From contig JAOUMY010000002.1 in the NCBI GenBank assembly GCA_029881255.1, positions 248,001 to 312,000 of the forward strand: a stretch of 64,000 bases of DNA, read 5' to 3'. Under the pieces are notes generated by a model. It did no database searches. It saw only the letters and a program-made list of their open reading frames with translations, and was not told where the DNA came from. A program made the position numbers and the translations under genes. Source of the stretch: Gammaproteobacteria bacterium (GTDB taxonomy: Bacteria > Pseudomonadota > Gammaproteobacteria > S012-40). Shown here in pieces: positions 8,253 to 17,136 of this stretch (the stretch's first letter is position 1; each line of letters opens with the position of its first letter).

Positions 8253-8307
8253 CTGTATTGTGCTATTGCTTAGTTTGTATTCGTGCCTAGGTTCCCGCTA
8301 CTACGAG
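8253..8307 (+). repeat. repeat unit B (leader copy without the hairpin)
   Basis: Bases 8267-8305 match 8354-8392 with one difference and also resemble 8097-8136, so this is a third copy of the leader. The GGAAGGG arm, core and second arm are absent. Instead a short CACTT/AAGTG mini-palindrome lies at about 8318-8330 before unit C begins. Confidence 0.85.
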
Positions 8308-8345
8308 TTTTTGTATTCACTTCAAGTGACTCGCCCATTCGCTGC

Positions 8346-8508
8346 TGTGTATCTGCTTAGTTTGTATTCGTGCCTAGGTTCCCGCCACTACGCGCTTGGA
8401 AAGGGATTCGATTACAAAACTCGCTGTGAATATTTCCCTGTACGCTCTGCGTCCACGTCCATGCGGCCGAAGGTTTTGTAAACGAATACCCTTCACGGCC
8501 ACTGCGCG
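8346..8508 (+). repeat. palindromic repeat unit C (leader + degenerate hairpin)
   Basis: The leader at 8354-8392 is nearly identical to unit B. The core at 8421-8472 differs from the core of unit A at 3 of 52 positions, two of which break the internal CGGCCGC stem. The left arm (8396-8420) and right arm (8473-8494) still pair but with one mismatch and one bulge near the variable segment. A further CGCGC/GCGCG pairing (8391-8395 with 8504-8508) closes the base. It looks like a decaying copy of the same element, in the same orientation as unit A. Confidence 0.85.
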
Positions 8509-8510
8509 GC

Positions 8511-8766
8511 TACTTTGTGCTAAATGTCTAGATTTGGCGTTTTCGTTTTAACCGCTTAAAACCAAGATATTCGATACACAATGTTGCGCAACAAAACTTC
8601 CTGCCACCGAAAACTAATCTCGACTCCGCGAACGAAACCAAAGTACAACCACATTCGGATTCTTACGAGTCACAAACACTTCTAGAATTAGGTTTCATAT
8701 TCATTGAACCGAAATTACAAAACCAATTCTGAATTTCTCTCCCAAACCACTACCACGATCTCTCAA
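8511..8766. other. non-coding spacer between repeat units C and D
   Basis: This A/T-rich stretch of about 256 bases has no credible reading frame. A lone TTACAAAAC at 8715-8723 equals the constant part of the repeat arms, flanked by GAAAT and ATTTC, and may be the remnant of another copy. Nothing else is recognisable. Confidence 0.5.
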
Positions 8767-8888
8767 GCACAGTGTTGGGGAAGGGTGTGGCGTTACAAAA
8801 CCTTCGGCCGCATGGACGCGGCCGCAGAGCGTACAGGGAAGTATTCACAGCGAGTTTTGTAACGCCACACCCTTCCCCAACACTGTGC
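8767..8888 (-). repeat. palindromic repeat unit D (perfect 35-bp hairpin, inverted core)
   Basis: The arms 8767-8801 and 8854-8888 are perfect 35-base inverted repeats. The loop 8802-8853 is the exact reverse complement of the 52-base core of unit A (52 of 52). The arm segments next to the core (GTTTTGTAA) and the CCCTTCCC block are shared with unit A. The 7 bases between them (CGCCACA instead of ACAGAAG) and the outer 10 bases are different, yet are perfectly matched in both arms. It lies 32 bases from the end of ribH and could fold in the ribH-nusB mRNA. Confidence 0.92.
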
Positions 8889-8919
8889 CCACCACGAAAC
8901 ACGAATTCACAACGGAACC

Positions 8920-9393
8920 CTACATATTGCGAAACAAATTCACCATTTCGATCGCAGAAACTGTCGCTTCGACACCTTTGTTACCGGCCTTGGTGCCTGC
9001 ACGTTCGATCGCTTGCTCTATCGTATCCACCGTCAACACGCCGAATGCGACAGGCACATCGTCGTTGAGCGAAACGTGTGACAGACCCTTGGTCACCTCA
9101 CCCGCGACATATTCAAAGTGCGGTGTTCCGCCACGGATAACAACGCCAAGCGCGATAATCGCATGGTATTTTTTACTACGGGCCATACGCTGTGCGGCCA
9201 GGGGAATTTCAAAGGCACCGGGAACTCGGACGATTTCGATATCGCTGCGTTTGCCGCCATGACGGACGATGGTGTCGATGGCGCCTTCGAGTAGGCTTTC
9301 GCCGATATAGCTGTTGAAGCGGCTCACGACGATACCGAATTTGGTGTCTTTTGCTACGGTGAGTTCGCCTTCATATGTTTTGATGTCGTTCAT
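8920..9393 (-). CDS. ribH: 6,7-dimethyl-8-ribityllumazine synthase
   Basis: RibH condenses the pyrimidine intermediate with 3,4-dihydroxy-2-butanone 4-phosphate to give lumazine, the penultimate step of riboflavin synthesis; the enzyme forms icosahedral or pentameric shells. The 157-residue protein shows SRFNSYI near residue 24, VPGAFEIP at 57-64 and [14 protein letters not shown], with the catalytic-type His at 92. It starts 4 bases after ribBA. Its usual partner nusB should follow directly, but here the palindromic repeats intervene. Confidence 0.96.
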   Translation of the reverse strand: MNDIKTYEGELTVAKDTKFGIVVSRFNSYIGESLLEGAIDTIVRHGGKRSDIEIVRVPGAFEIPLAAQRMARSKKYHAIIALGVVIRGGTPHFEYVAGEVTKGLSHVSLNDDVPVAFGVLTVDTIEQAIERAGTKAGNKGVEATVSAIEMVNLFRNM

Positions 9394-9397
9394 AGTG

Positions 9398-10513
9398 TCA
9401 TCCGTCTATCGATACGTATTCTGTCACTTCCAGTCCGAAGCCTGAGATGCCGTGCATTCTCTTCGGCGCACCTATTACGCGCATTTTCTTTACGCCAAGG
9501 TCAGCGAGGATTTGGGCGCCGAGGCCATAGGTACGCAAATCGCCTGCCGGTTCCGGTTGCGGCAGTATACCGCCACCATCTTGTAATTGGTAATTGCGGA
9601 TGCGCTTGATCAAATCATTGGCGGCAATTTCTTTGCGGATGAGTATGGCTATACCACTGCCCTCACGTGCAATGGCTTGCATGGCCTTGCGCATCGGTAA
9701 GGGTAATCCATCACGTTCCGCGTTCAATACATCGGTCACGTCATCGCGCAGGTGTACTCGAACCAATGTCGGTGTTTCTCCATTGACCTCGCCGTAGACG
9801 GCGGCCAGATGCACTTGCTGGCTGAGTAAATCGCGATAGGCGCACAGGGTAAATTCACCCCATTCCGTCGGCAGGCTGCATTCGGCAACTCGTTCGATGC
9901 TTTTTTCGTTGCGTATGCGGTAGTCGATCAGGTCGGCAATAGTGCCCATCTTCAGGCCGTGCTCGCGGGCGAAGATTTCCAGGTCGTCGCGACGGGCCAT
10001 AGTGCCATCTTCATTGAGTATCTCGATGATGACCGCAGCGGGTTCAAGTCCTGCTAGACGTGCGAGATCGCATCCGGCTTCCGTATGTCCGGCGCGGGTA
10101 AGTACGCCGCCGGGTTGGGCCATGATCGGGAAGATGTGGCCCGGTTGTACGATGTCTTCCGGTTTGGCGTCGGCCGCAACGGCAGCGCGTACGGTTTGGG
10201 CGCGGTCGGCGGCGGAGATACCGGTGGTCACGCCGTGGGCAGCTTCGATTGAAACCGTGAAATTGGTCGAGTGTTTGTCATTGGTGTTGCTCACCATTAG
10301 CGGCAGTTTTAATTGCTGACAGCGCTCAGTGGTGAGAGTCAAACAGACCAGGCCGCGGCCATAGCGGGCCATAAAATTGATGTCGTCGGGACGCACCCAT
10401 TGCGCGCCCATGATCAGGTCGCCTTCGTTTTCCCGGTCTTCGTCGTCCATCAGGATGACCATTTTGCCCTGACGGATGTCTTCGATGATGTCTGCTATTG
10501 GACTGAAAGCCAT
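9398..10513 (-). CDS. ribBA: DHBP synthase with degenerate GTP cyclohydrolase II-like domain (RibBA/RibBX)
   Basis: The N-terminal 200 residues are 3,4-dihydroxy-2-butanone 4-phosphate synthase: the acidic [10 protein letters not shown] loop is at 23-32 and RAGHTEAG holds His143 and Glu145. The C-terminal 165 residues align in length with RibA, but where active RibA has a CX2GX7CXC zinc site after VRVH, this protein reads [14 protein letters not shown] and has no cysteines. GTP cyclohydrolase II activity is therefore unlikely. Proteobacterial variants of this kind have been described as RibBX. The ATG at 10513 follows ribE by 6 bases. A separate ribA must exist elsewhere for GTP entry into the pathway. 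Confidence 0.93.
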   Translation of the reverse strand: MAFSPIADIIEDIRQGKMVILMDDEDRENEGDLIMGAQWVRPDDINFMARYGRGLVCLTLTTERCQQLKLPLMVSNTNDKHSTNFTVSIEAAHGVTTGISAADRAQTVRAAVAADAKPEDIVQPGHIFPIMAQPGGVLTRAGHTEAGCDLARLAGLEPAAVIIEILNEDGTMARRDDLEIFAREHGLKMGTIADLIDYRIRNEKSIERVAECSLPTEWGEFTLCAYRDLLSQQVHLAAVYGEVNGETPTLVRVHLRDDVTDVLNAERDGLPLPMRKAMQAIAREGSGIAILIRKEIAANDLIKRIRNYQLQDGGGILPQPEPAGDLRTYGLGAQILADLGVKKMRVIGAPKRMHGISGFGLEVTEYVSIDG

Positions 10514-10519
10514 GAGTGA

Positions 10520-11182
10520 TTATCCACGTTTGAAACCGTGCTCGGCGAGCAGGGCTTCGGTAATGCCGGAGGAGGTTTGTTGCGCCGCTTTGTCGCCAAG
10601 GATTAATCGTTCCAAATAACGCGCAATGATATCGACTTCGAGATTCACCCGGGTACCGGGGCGAAAGTCATCCATGGTGGTGATCTTGAGCGTATGCGGC
10701 ACGATGGTCAGGCGAAAGGTATTACCGTTCACGGAATTTACCGTCAGGCTAATCCCATCGACACAAATCGAGCCTTTTTCGGCGACATAGCGGGCCAGTT
10801 CATCAGGTGCACGCACCCAGAATTCCTCGGCGCGGGCCTGTGTCTCCCGGGACAGAATTTCTCCCACGCCATCGACGTGGCCGCTGACCAGATGCCCACC
10901 CAGCGGGGTAGCCAAAGTCAGGGCTTTTTCGAGATTGACGTGATGACCAACCGATAGATTTCCCAAGGTAGTACGTGACAACGTTTCCCGCGAGACATCG
11001 GCGGCGAATCCCTGGGTGTCTTTTTCGATGACCGTAAGACACACCCCATTCACCGCGATACTGTCGCCAAGATTGACCGTATCCATGCCCAGATCGGGGC
11101 AACGTATGGATAGGCGCATGTCACCGCCGCGTGCTTCGCTGCGCGATAACTGGCCTTTGGTCTGTATGATACCGGTGAACAT
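10520..11182 (-). CDS. ribE: riboflavin synthase, alpha subunit
   Basis: This enzyme dismutates two lumazine molecules into riboflavin and the pyrimidine that RibH reuses. The 220-residue protein begins with the invariant MFTGIIQ and contains the two tandem lumazine-binding barrels expected: the first includes NGVCLTV, the second HLVSGHVDGVG and GISLTVNSV. It sits between ribD (98 bases upstream) and ribBA (6 bases downstream). The C-terminal extension after residue 200 is slightly longer than usual, with no visible motif. Confidence 0.95.
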   Translation of the reverse strand: MFTGIIQTKGQLSRSEARGGDMRLSIRCPDLGMDTVNLGDSIAVNGVCLTVIEKDTQGFAADVSRETLSRTTLGNLSVGHHVNLEKALTLATPLGGHLVSGHVDGVGEILSRETQARAEEFWVRAPDELARYVAEKGSICVDGISLTVNSVNGNTFRLTIVPHTLKITTMDDFRPGTRVNLEVDIIARYLERLILGDKAAQQTSSGITEALLAEHGFKRG

Positions 11183-11280
11183 AGGAGATTTATTGTCTCA
11201 GGGTGTTGGTTTTGAACGTCAAAAGGCCTGCGAGTATAACATGAAGCGCTAATACTTAACCAAGTCCGGCCAGCGTAGTT

Positions 11281-12387
11281 CTATCGCTTGCCCGGTCGGC
11301 AGGTGATGCGCCAGTCCTGACCAATCGCGCGGATATCGACGATTTCCATGGGTATCTTCTGTTCCATGGAAATCACACCTGGCAGGTGCATCATGCCGGC
11401 GGCGGCATCGCCCATCAACACCGGCGCCATATAAATAATGAGTTCATCGAGGAGTTTTGCGCGTAGCATTGCGCCATTGAGTATGGCCCCCGCTTCCATC
11501 ATGACCTCATTGATCTCCAGTTGACCCAGCTTATCCATCAAGGCATTAAGATCCACGCCGCCCTGATAATCCGGCAGGACATAGACCTCAGCACCCCGTT
11601 GTTCGAGGGCGGCCTTTTTTTCTGTATTGCGCGAAGTACAGAAGATGAGGGTGCGTCCGGAGAGTTCGAACATGCGTGCATCCGGCGGCGTGCGCAGTTC
11701 GCTATCGAGGATGATACGCGCGGGTTGGGTTGTCGGTTCTTCACCGAGCTCGTTTTCGCGCAGATTGAGATAGGGATTGTCCGACAACACCGTGCCGATA
11801 CCGCTCATAATGGCAGAGCTGCGCGCGCGCAATCGTTGTACATCGCGGCGTGCGGTGGGCGCGGTTATCCAGTGACTCTCACCGGTTGCCATGGCGGTGC
11901 GACCGTCGAGACTCATCGCGACCTTACACATTACCCATGGCCGACCAGTACTCATGCGTTTGACGAAGCCGCGATTGAGTAGTTGAGCCTGTTCGGTCAT
12001 CAGACCTTCACGCACCGTAATGCCCGCCTGTTTGAGCTCTGCAATGCCATTGCCCGCGACTTGCGGATTAGGATCGGTCATGGCCACTACCACTTCTGAC
12101 ACTCCGGCGGCGATCAAGGCCTGTGTACACGGCGGTGTTTTACCGTGATGGCAGCAAGGCTCGAGGGTGACATAGGCTGTCGCACCTCGCGCCTGTTCAC
12201 CGGCCATGTTCAAGGCATTCACTTCGGCATGCGCCTGCCCAGCTAAGGCATGATATCCCTCGCCTACTACTGCGCCATCTTTGACCAACACACATCCGAC
12301 ACGCGGATTAGGATGAGGACTGCACATCGGCGTCTCCGCGAGTTGAATCGCGCGCGCCATAAAACGATGATCATCGCTGTTGAACAT
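11281..12387 (-). CDS. ribD: bifunctional pyrimidine deaminase / reductase
   Basis: RibD performs the second and third steps of riboflavin synthesis: zinc-dependent deamination and NADPH-dependent ribose reduction. In the 368-residue protein the deaminase domain shows HAE at 53-55 and PCCHHGKTPPC with Cys78 and Cys87 as zinc ligands. The reductase domain starts near 150 (KVAMSLDGRTA) and includes ITAPTARRDVQRLRA and IMSGIGTVLSDNP. Its start codon overlaps the nrdR stop by one base (TAATG), so translation is coupled. No FMN riboswitch is visible upstream, because the gene is inside the operon. Confidence 0.96.
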   Translation of the reverse strand: MFNSDDHRFMARAIQLAETPMCSPHPNPRVGCVLVKDGAVVGEGYHALAGQAHAEVNALNMAGEQARGATAYVTLEPCCHHGKTPPCTQALIAAGVSEVVVAMTDPNPQVAGNGIAELKQAGITVREGLMTEQAQLLNRGFVKRMSTGRPWVMCKVAMSLDGRTAMATGESHWITAPTARRDVQRLRARSSAIMSGIGTVLSDNPYLNLRENELGEEPTTQPARIILDSELRTPPDARMFELSGRTLIFCTSRNTEKKAALEQRGAEVYVLPDYQGGVDLNALMDKLGQLEINEVMMEAGAILNGAMLRAKLLDELIIYMAPVLMGDAAAGMMHLPGVISMEQKIPMEIVDIRAIGQDWRITCRPGKR

Positions 12388-12899
12388 TAGTGTCTCTTGT
12401 CGTCGTCAGGAAGAAGTGGCATTTGCTGGCGATTGAATTCTTCGTTGGGCTCGCGTTCCAGTTTTTCGATCTCATCGCGGAATTCGCTCACGTCCTGGAA
12501 ACTGCGATAGACCGAAGCAAAGCGAATATAGGCAACGCGATCAAGTTTGCGCAGTTCGTCCATAACCCAGCCTCCCAATTGATCCGACGAAACTTCGCGA
12601 TCGCCGGTTGCGCGCAGTTTGCGTGTAATCATATTAATGGATTGCTCGATTCTTTCCGTGTCGACAGGGCGTTTTTCCAGGGCGCGCATAATCCCCTGAC
12701 GCATTTTGACTTCATCAAAGGGGACGCGGCTGCCATTGCGTTTGATGATGCGCGGCATTACCAGCTCAGCGCTTTCAAAAGTGGTGAATCGCTCAGCGCA
12801 GGTCAGACACTCACGGCGGCGACGGACCATATCGCCTTCGTTCGCCAGCCGCGAGTCTATTACCTTGGTTTCGGTCGCGCCGCAGAATGGGCAACGCAT
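12387..12899 (-). CDS. nrdR: transcriptional repressor NrdR
   Basis: NrdR senses ATP/dATP through an ATP-cone and represses ribonucleotide reductase genes. The 170-residue protein has the N-terminal zinc ribbon with Cys3, Cys6, Cys31 and Cys34 ([19 protein letters not shown]). It is followed by the ATP-cone beginning at about residue 49 ([14 protein letters not shown]), and [13 protein letters not shown] in the C-terminal part. The gene lies 26 bases after glyA and overlaps ribD, the standard gammaproteobacterial arrangement. No NrdR box was looked for beyond this window. Confidence 0.96.
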   Translation of the reverse strand: MRCPFCGATETKVIDSRLANEGDMVRRRRECLTCAERFTTFESAELVMPRIIKRNGSRVPFDEVKMRQGIMRALEKRPVDTERIEQSINMITRKLRATGDREVSSDQLGGWVMDELRKLDRVAYIRFASVYRSFQDVSEFRDEIEKLEREPNEEFNRQQMPLLPDDDKRH

Positions 12900-12925
12900 G
12901 TTTGGCCTTCCCTGTCGTTTAGTCC

Positions 12926-14179
12926 CTAGGCATAAACCGGGAATTCACGGCACAAGGCCAGAACTTCCTGCTTTACGCGCTGAATGGTGGCGTCATCGTT
13001 GATGTTTTCAATCACGTCGCAACACCAGTCGGCGACCTTGATAATCTCTGCCTCTTTGAAACCACGCGTCGTTGCCGCCGGTGTACCGATGCGCAGTCCG
13101 CTGGTGACAAATGGTGACTGTGGATCATTCGGTACGGCGTTCTTGTTCACGGTGATATTGGCGCGACCCAGTGCTTCTTCAGCGTCTTTGCCAGTAATAC
13201 CTTTCTTTTGCAAATCGACCAGAAACAGGTGATTCTTGGTGCCATTGGAAACGATATCGATACCGCGTTCCTGCATGCGCTTGGCGAATGCCTGGGCGTT
13301 CAGTACAACCTGCTTCTGATAGGTTTTGAATTCCGGCTCAAGCGCCTCTTTGAAGGCAACCGCCTTGGCGGCGATGACGTGCATCAAAGGTCCGCCCTGG
13401 GTACCAGGGAATACCAGTGAATTGAATTTCTTTTCGATCTCGGGATTGGATTTGCACAGTATCAAACCACCGCGAGGACCACGTAGAGTTTTGTGTGTAG
13501 TCGTAGTAACCACGTCTGCGATGGGCACTGGGTTGGGGTATTCACCCGTGGCAATCAGACCGGCGACGTGGGCCATGTCTACCATCAGATAGGCACCAAC
13601 CTCGTCAGCGATATCACGGAATTTCTGCCAGTCGACGATTTGGGAATAGGCGGAAAAACCAGCGACGATCATCTTCGGCTTGTGCTCACGCGCCAAACTC
13701 GCGACCTGGTCGTAATCGATTTCACCGGTGGCGTCATTCAGACCGTATTGCTGGGCGTTGAAAAGCTTACCCGAGAAATTGACCTTGGCACCGTGGGTCA
13801 GGTGACCGCCGTGGGCCAGACTCATACCGAGTACGTGGTCACCCGGTTGTAGCAGCGCGAGATACACGGCCGCATTGGCCTGAGAACCGGAATGCGGTTG
13901 CACATTGGCGTAGTCTGCGCCGAATAGTTGCTTGGCGCGATCAATCGCCAGTTGTTCGGCAACGTCGACATACTCACAACCGCCATAATAACGACGACCG
14001 GGATAACCCTCCGCGTACTTATTGGTCAGCTGAGTACCCTGGGCCTGCATTACCCGTGGGCTGGCGTAGTTTTCCGAGGCGATCAGCTCGATATGCTCTT
14101 CCTGGCGACGATTCTCGTTTTCGATGGCGCCCCACAGTTCCGGATCATAATCCGCGATATTCATTGATTTAGAAAACAT
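12926..14179 (-). CDS. glyA: serine hydroxymethyltransferase
   Basis: GlyA transfers the serine hydroxymethyl group to tetrahydrofolate, giving glycine and one-carbon units. The start is placed at 14179 rather than the ATG 12 bases upstream, because GGAG lies about 6 bases before it and the resulting 417 residues equal the E. coli enzyme. The PLP lysine is Lys230 in [38 protein letters not shown] and the DMAHVAGL motif are intact. It heads the nrdR-rib-nusB block. A stem CTCGCCG/CGGCGAG (14221-14227 with 14248-14254) lies in its leader. Confidence 0.96.
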   Translation of the reverse strand: MFSKSMNIADYDPELWGAIENENRRQEEHIELIASENYASPRVMQAQGTQLTNKYAEGYPGRRYYGGCEYVDVAEQLAIDRAKQLFGADYANVQPHSGSQANAAVYLALLQPGDHVLGMSLAHGGHLTHGAKVNFSGKLFNAQQYGLNDATGEIDYDQVASLAREHKPKMIVAGFSAYSQIVDWQKFRDIADEVGAYLMVDMAHVAGLIATGEYPNPVPIADVVTTTTHKTLRGPRGGLILCKSNPEIEKKFNSLVFPGTQGGPLMHVIAAKAVAFKEALEPEFKTYQKQVVLNAQAFAKRMQERGIDIVSNGTKNHLFLVDLQKKGITGKDAEEALGRANITVNKNAVPNDPQSPFVTSGLRIGTPAATTRGFKEAEIIKVADWCCDVIENINDDATIQRVKQEVLALCREFPVYA

Positions 14180-14220
14180 AACAATCTCCATTACTTAGAA
14201 TTCGGTGGGCCACCGGGGAA

Positions 14221-14254
14221 CTCGCCGCCGGGACGTGGCCATGAAGCCGGCGAG
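14221..14254 (-). promoter_or_regulatory. inverted repeat in the glyA leader
   Basis: The arms CTCGCCG and CGGCGAG are separated by 20 bases, between the pilus operon end and glyA. It could be an mRNA hairpin, a terminator without a T run for the pilus operon, or an operator. The evidence is structural only. Confidence 0.3.
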
Positions 14255-14301
14255 TATACCGCAATAGAGGGGAGTTTTCATTCACGCGAGTTACAGGGAC
14301 T

Positions 14302-14748
14302 TTACCACTCCACGGTCACGACGACCGCGTCGCGATAGCTGCCGGGTTCCACTCGTTGGGCGGGAGGGATGCGTCCATACACGTTCAGACGTGTTGTCGC
14401 GCCAACAGGTGTGCCACTGTAAAAAAGACTATCGCCACTGCCGTCACCCCAGATCTGGCGTCGCTGCGGGTCGAGATAGAGATTATAGAGCAGACTGCTG
14501 GCGCCATCGCCTTGCATGCGTCGATAGGCAAAGGCGCTGTCGCCATCCAGCCCACCATCGATGATGACGCGAAACGGTTCGCTGCTTTGACAATCCACCT
14601 GGATAAAACCTGTCGCATCCAGGGGTGCCGGAAGAAAGCTGTCGTAGGCGCCAAAGTACACGCCTTGCGCATTGACAAAACAATGATTGGCCTGCGCCGT
14701 TACACATTGCAAGACCAACAATAAAAACACGATTGTTCTAGCGTACAC
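14302..14748 (-). CDS. SCPU-domain tip subunit of a Csu-type pilus
   Basis: This 148-residue exported protein (signal ending near TAQA|NH) starts with GTG inside the usher gene, overlapping it by 11 bases with GGGAGAAG upstream. It contains one spore-coat-U/SCPU domain: an N-terminal Cys pair (Cys in NHCFVN and VDCQSS), a central YNLYLDPQRRQIWGDGSGDS segment, and a C-terminal strand GSYRDAVVVTVEW. The pilin of this operon ends in a similar strand. Being last in the operon and distinct from the major pilin, it is probably the tip or adhesin subunit. Archaic CsuE tips have two domains and about 340 residues, so this one is unusually short. Confidence 0.8.
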   Translation of the reverse strand: MYARTIVFLLLVLQCVTAQANHCFVNAQGVYFGAYDSFLPAPLDATGFIQVDCQSSEPFRVIIDGGLDGDSAFAYRRMQGDGASSLLYNLYLDPQRRQIWGDGSGDSLFYSGTPVGATTRLNVYGRIPPAQRVEPGSYRDAVVVTVEW

Positions 14749-17104
14749 AGCGGACTTCTCCCAGATCCTGTACCAGCGCGGTGGACGGCGGTACCTTTAG
14801 TTGAAATTGACAGTGCTGTCCTTCGAGCAACATGCTCGCCTGATACTCTCCCTCGCTGAGGTTTTCAAAATAGAACAGGCCTTCTTTTCCGATGATACTT
14901 TCCGTACGTAGTTCACCACGACGTAATTCCAGTAACGCAAACTCCGGAATTTTTTTTATGCCGAAATCGTCGAATACCAGATGACCGCTCACTGCCTGAA
15001 ACTGTTTGAGTTCAAAATCAATCACACTACCGCTGCGATAGGCAGGGACGACGATCTTGCTCGTGTGCGCTATAGAATAATTGACCGGAATTGATTGCGT
15101 ATCGATGCGAATCTGGTTGCGCGAATACGAAGTGAGATTGGGGATAATGGCGTCGCCGTTATGTGTGCTTCCCATTAATTCGCCAGAGAGATACACATCC
15201 ACGTCATCGAGCTTGCCCAGTTGCACCAGGCCGAAACTGTCATATATGGGTCGTGTCAGAAATGTCTTGCCATTTACCAATGCCAGGGCACCAGACAGGG
15301 TTCCCTGATAGCTGTTCCTATCGGCGAGACGATACCAGGACACATTGGTGTTCAGGTGTTGTGAATTCCAGCTTGCACCGACTTCGCCCTGCATTTGGTC
15401 GTTGACCTGAAACGTATCCTCAGTCCAGCCGCGTGCACGTATGCCTATACCCTGACCAGCAGGCGTTGCGCGCTGCATGTAATAGTGGTGCGCAAAACTG
15501 TCCTGCTGTTGTTGATAGCGATAACTGGCAGTGAAGTGGCGATCGAAGATTGCGTTTACGCCAAGCATAAACGTATTTTGGCCAGAAGCGCTATCGAACT
15601 GATAACTGTAGCGGGCGAAGAAGTGCGTCGCTCTGGTCAGGCGTTTATTGTAAAGCACGCTGACGTTTTCTCGATCGGCCACTAATTCCGGAGAAGCAAA
15701 TTCATCGCCTTCTGAATACGATTGCACACGGTTATAAATCAGCGAGATGGTACCGATAGGAAGCCCATGTAGACCTGCCGAGTAGGCTTGCGTAAATCGC
15801 GACTCCCATTGTTCAGGTTTATACGAAAGATTCGCGTAGGCGTCAGATGTATACGACAGTAATGCGCGTACATGAAAGCGTCGCCCGACATAGTGATAAC
15901 GACCCAGAGCGGCGTAGGCATTTTGCTGTTGATAAAGACTATACCCGCCGAGTAATTCAAACTCACCGAGGCGCGATAACAATATTACCGAATGTGCGCG
16001 AAGATTGATTACCTCTTTATCAACATCCATACGTATTCCTGCGGTGAGTTCACGCCGTATTCCGACATCATGGGAAACGAGTAACATCGGCCGATCTTCG
16101 TACTCACTGACGAATAAATCGGCATAATGTCTCCGCCAGCCAAACGCGTAGTGATATTCGTGTCGTCCGGGTAATAACAAACGCGACGACACATAATAGG
16201 GTTCCTGTAAACGCTGCTCGCGACCAAAGGCATCGGTTACCACGACTTCTGCCTCACCGCCGCCAAATACGTTCGGAATATTGTCGAGTGTGTATGGCCC
16301 GGCGGGTAATTCCTCGCTGCGTAGCAACATGCCATTGGCATAAACATCTACGCGTGAAGGTGTAGCCAACAGGCCTTCGAGACGCAGGCCGACGCCGCGT
16401 CCCAGCCAGTTATCCAATTGCGTGTGACGGGAAAATCGTATGCCGCTAAACATACCGCTACCACCGAGTTCGCCACCGCTGGCAAAAAAGTCTCCGACGA
16501 GCAGCCGTTTCCCTTGTTCGGGATAATCCGCTGTAATATGCCCCAGACCGCGACGCCAACGGTATCCACCCTGATAGGGAAAAACAGAATAATTGAGACG
16601 CAGACTGACGTTGTTGCGACTGGCTACCGCTTCTAAAGGAAATTCCCAGGCTGCATAGGATGCCTCTTCACTTCCACGATAGATTGCGCTGTAATTAAGA
16701 AAGGCGGCCGCTGTCTTGCTTTCAACTTCCAGCGATCTGTTTGCGCCATAGTCGATATGCGTAGCGGGCAGGTAATAGGGATTGATATCGACATACAGAA
16801 CGAGTTGTTCACTGTCTAGCTTAAAGGTCAAGCGTGCACTGTGAGACTTTAGTGATACATAGCGCTGTTGCTTGTATGTAAGACCATCCAGTTTCAATAA
16901 GGTGTTTAGATTTCGCATGTCCTCGTATGGAACCCACACATCTCCGTCATCACGAAGCAACACGAAACTTTCCTGTCGTTCAAGCTGATTGACAAAGAGT
17001 TTGAGAGGTATGACTTCATGAGCATAGACGGTGAGTGATAATAGTTGACAATAGATTACACAGAAAAATAATAGTGCCTGTTTCGACTGAACACTCACAG
17101 CCAT
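14738..17104 (-). CDS. outer-membrane usher of a Csu-type chaperone-usher pilus
   Basis: This 788-residue usher has a signal peptide (to about residue 28). It then has an N-terminal chaperone-binding domain (VPYEDMRNLNTLLKLDG, AAAFLNYS), a long beta-barrel region, and the usher core motifs GRGVGLRLEGLLATPSRVDVYANG and GPYTLDNIP-like plug sequences. The C-terminal domains end with LVQDLGEVRCVR. It forms the pore through which chaperone-bound subunits are secreted and assembled. It follows the chaperone by 32 bases and overlaps the tip gene. The length and the SCPU-type neighbours place it with the archaic CsuD family rather than with FimD. Confidence 0.88.
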   Translation of the reverse strand: MAVSVQSKQALLFFCVIYCQLLSLTVYAHEVIPLKLFVNQLERQESFVLLRDDGDVWVPYEDMRNLNTLLKLDGLTYKQQRYVSLKSHSARLTFKLDSEQLVLYVDINPYYLPATHIDYGANRSLEVESKTAAAFLNYSAIYRGSEEASYAAWEFPLEAVASRNNVSLRLNYSVFPYQGGYRWRRGLGHITADYPEQGKRLLVGDFFASGGELGGSGMFSGIRFSRHTQLDNWLGRGVGLRLEGLLATPSRVDVYANGMLLRSEELPAGPYTLDNIPNVFGGGEAEVVVTDAFGREQRLQEPYYVSSRLLLPGRHEYHYAFGWRRHYADLFVSEYEDRPMLLVSHDVGIRRELTAGIRMDVDKEVINLRAHSVILLSRLGEFELLGGYSLYQQQNAYAALGRYHYVGRRFHVRALLSYTSDAYANLSYKPEQWESRFTQAYSAGLHGLPIGTISLIYNRVQSYSEGDEFASPELVADRENVSVLYNKRLTRATHFFARYSYQFDSASGQNTFMLGVNAIFDRHFTASYRYQQQQDSFAHHYYMQRATPAGQGIGIRARGWTEDTFQVNDQMQGEVGASWNSQHLNTNVSWYRLADRNSYQGTLSGALALVNGKTFLTRPIYDSFGLVQLGKLDDVDVYLSGELMGSTHNGDAIIPNLTSYSRNQIRIDTQSIPVNYSIAHTSKIVVPAYRSGSVIDFELKQFQAVSGHLVFDDFGIKKIPEFALLELRRGELRTESIIGKEGLFYFENLSEGEYQASMLLEGQHCQFQLKVPPSTALVQDLGEVRCVR

Positions 17105-17136
17105 ACCTTACAACTTCTACTGGGGCGCATAGACAG

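Noticed and set aside
8083-8508. CRISPR array
   Set aside because: The repeats are long, palindromic and irregularly spaced, one is inverted, and there are no cas genes or uniform spacers.
8135-8888. Integron attC sites
   Set aside because: attC sites have conserved bases at the stem ends and a variable loop; here the loop is constant and no integrase gene or cassette structure is present.
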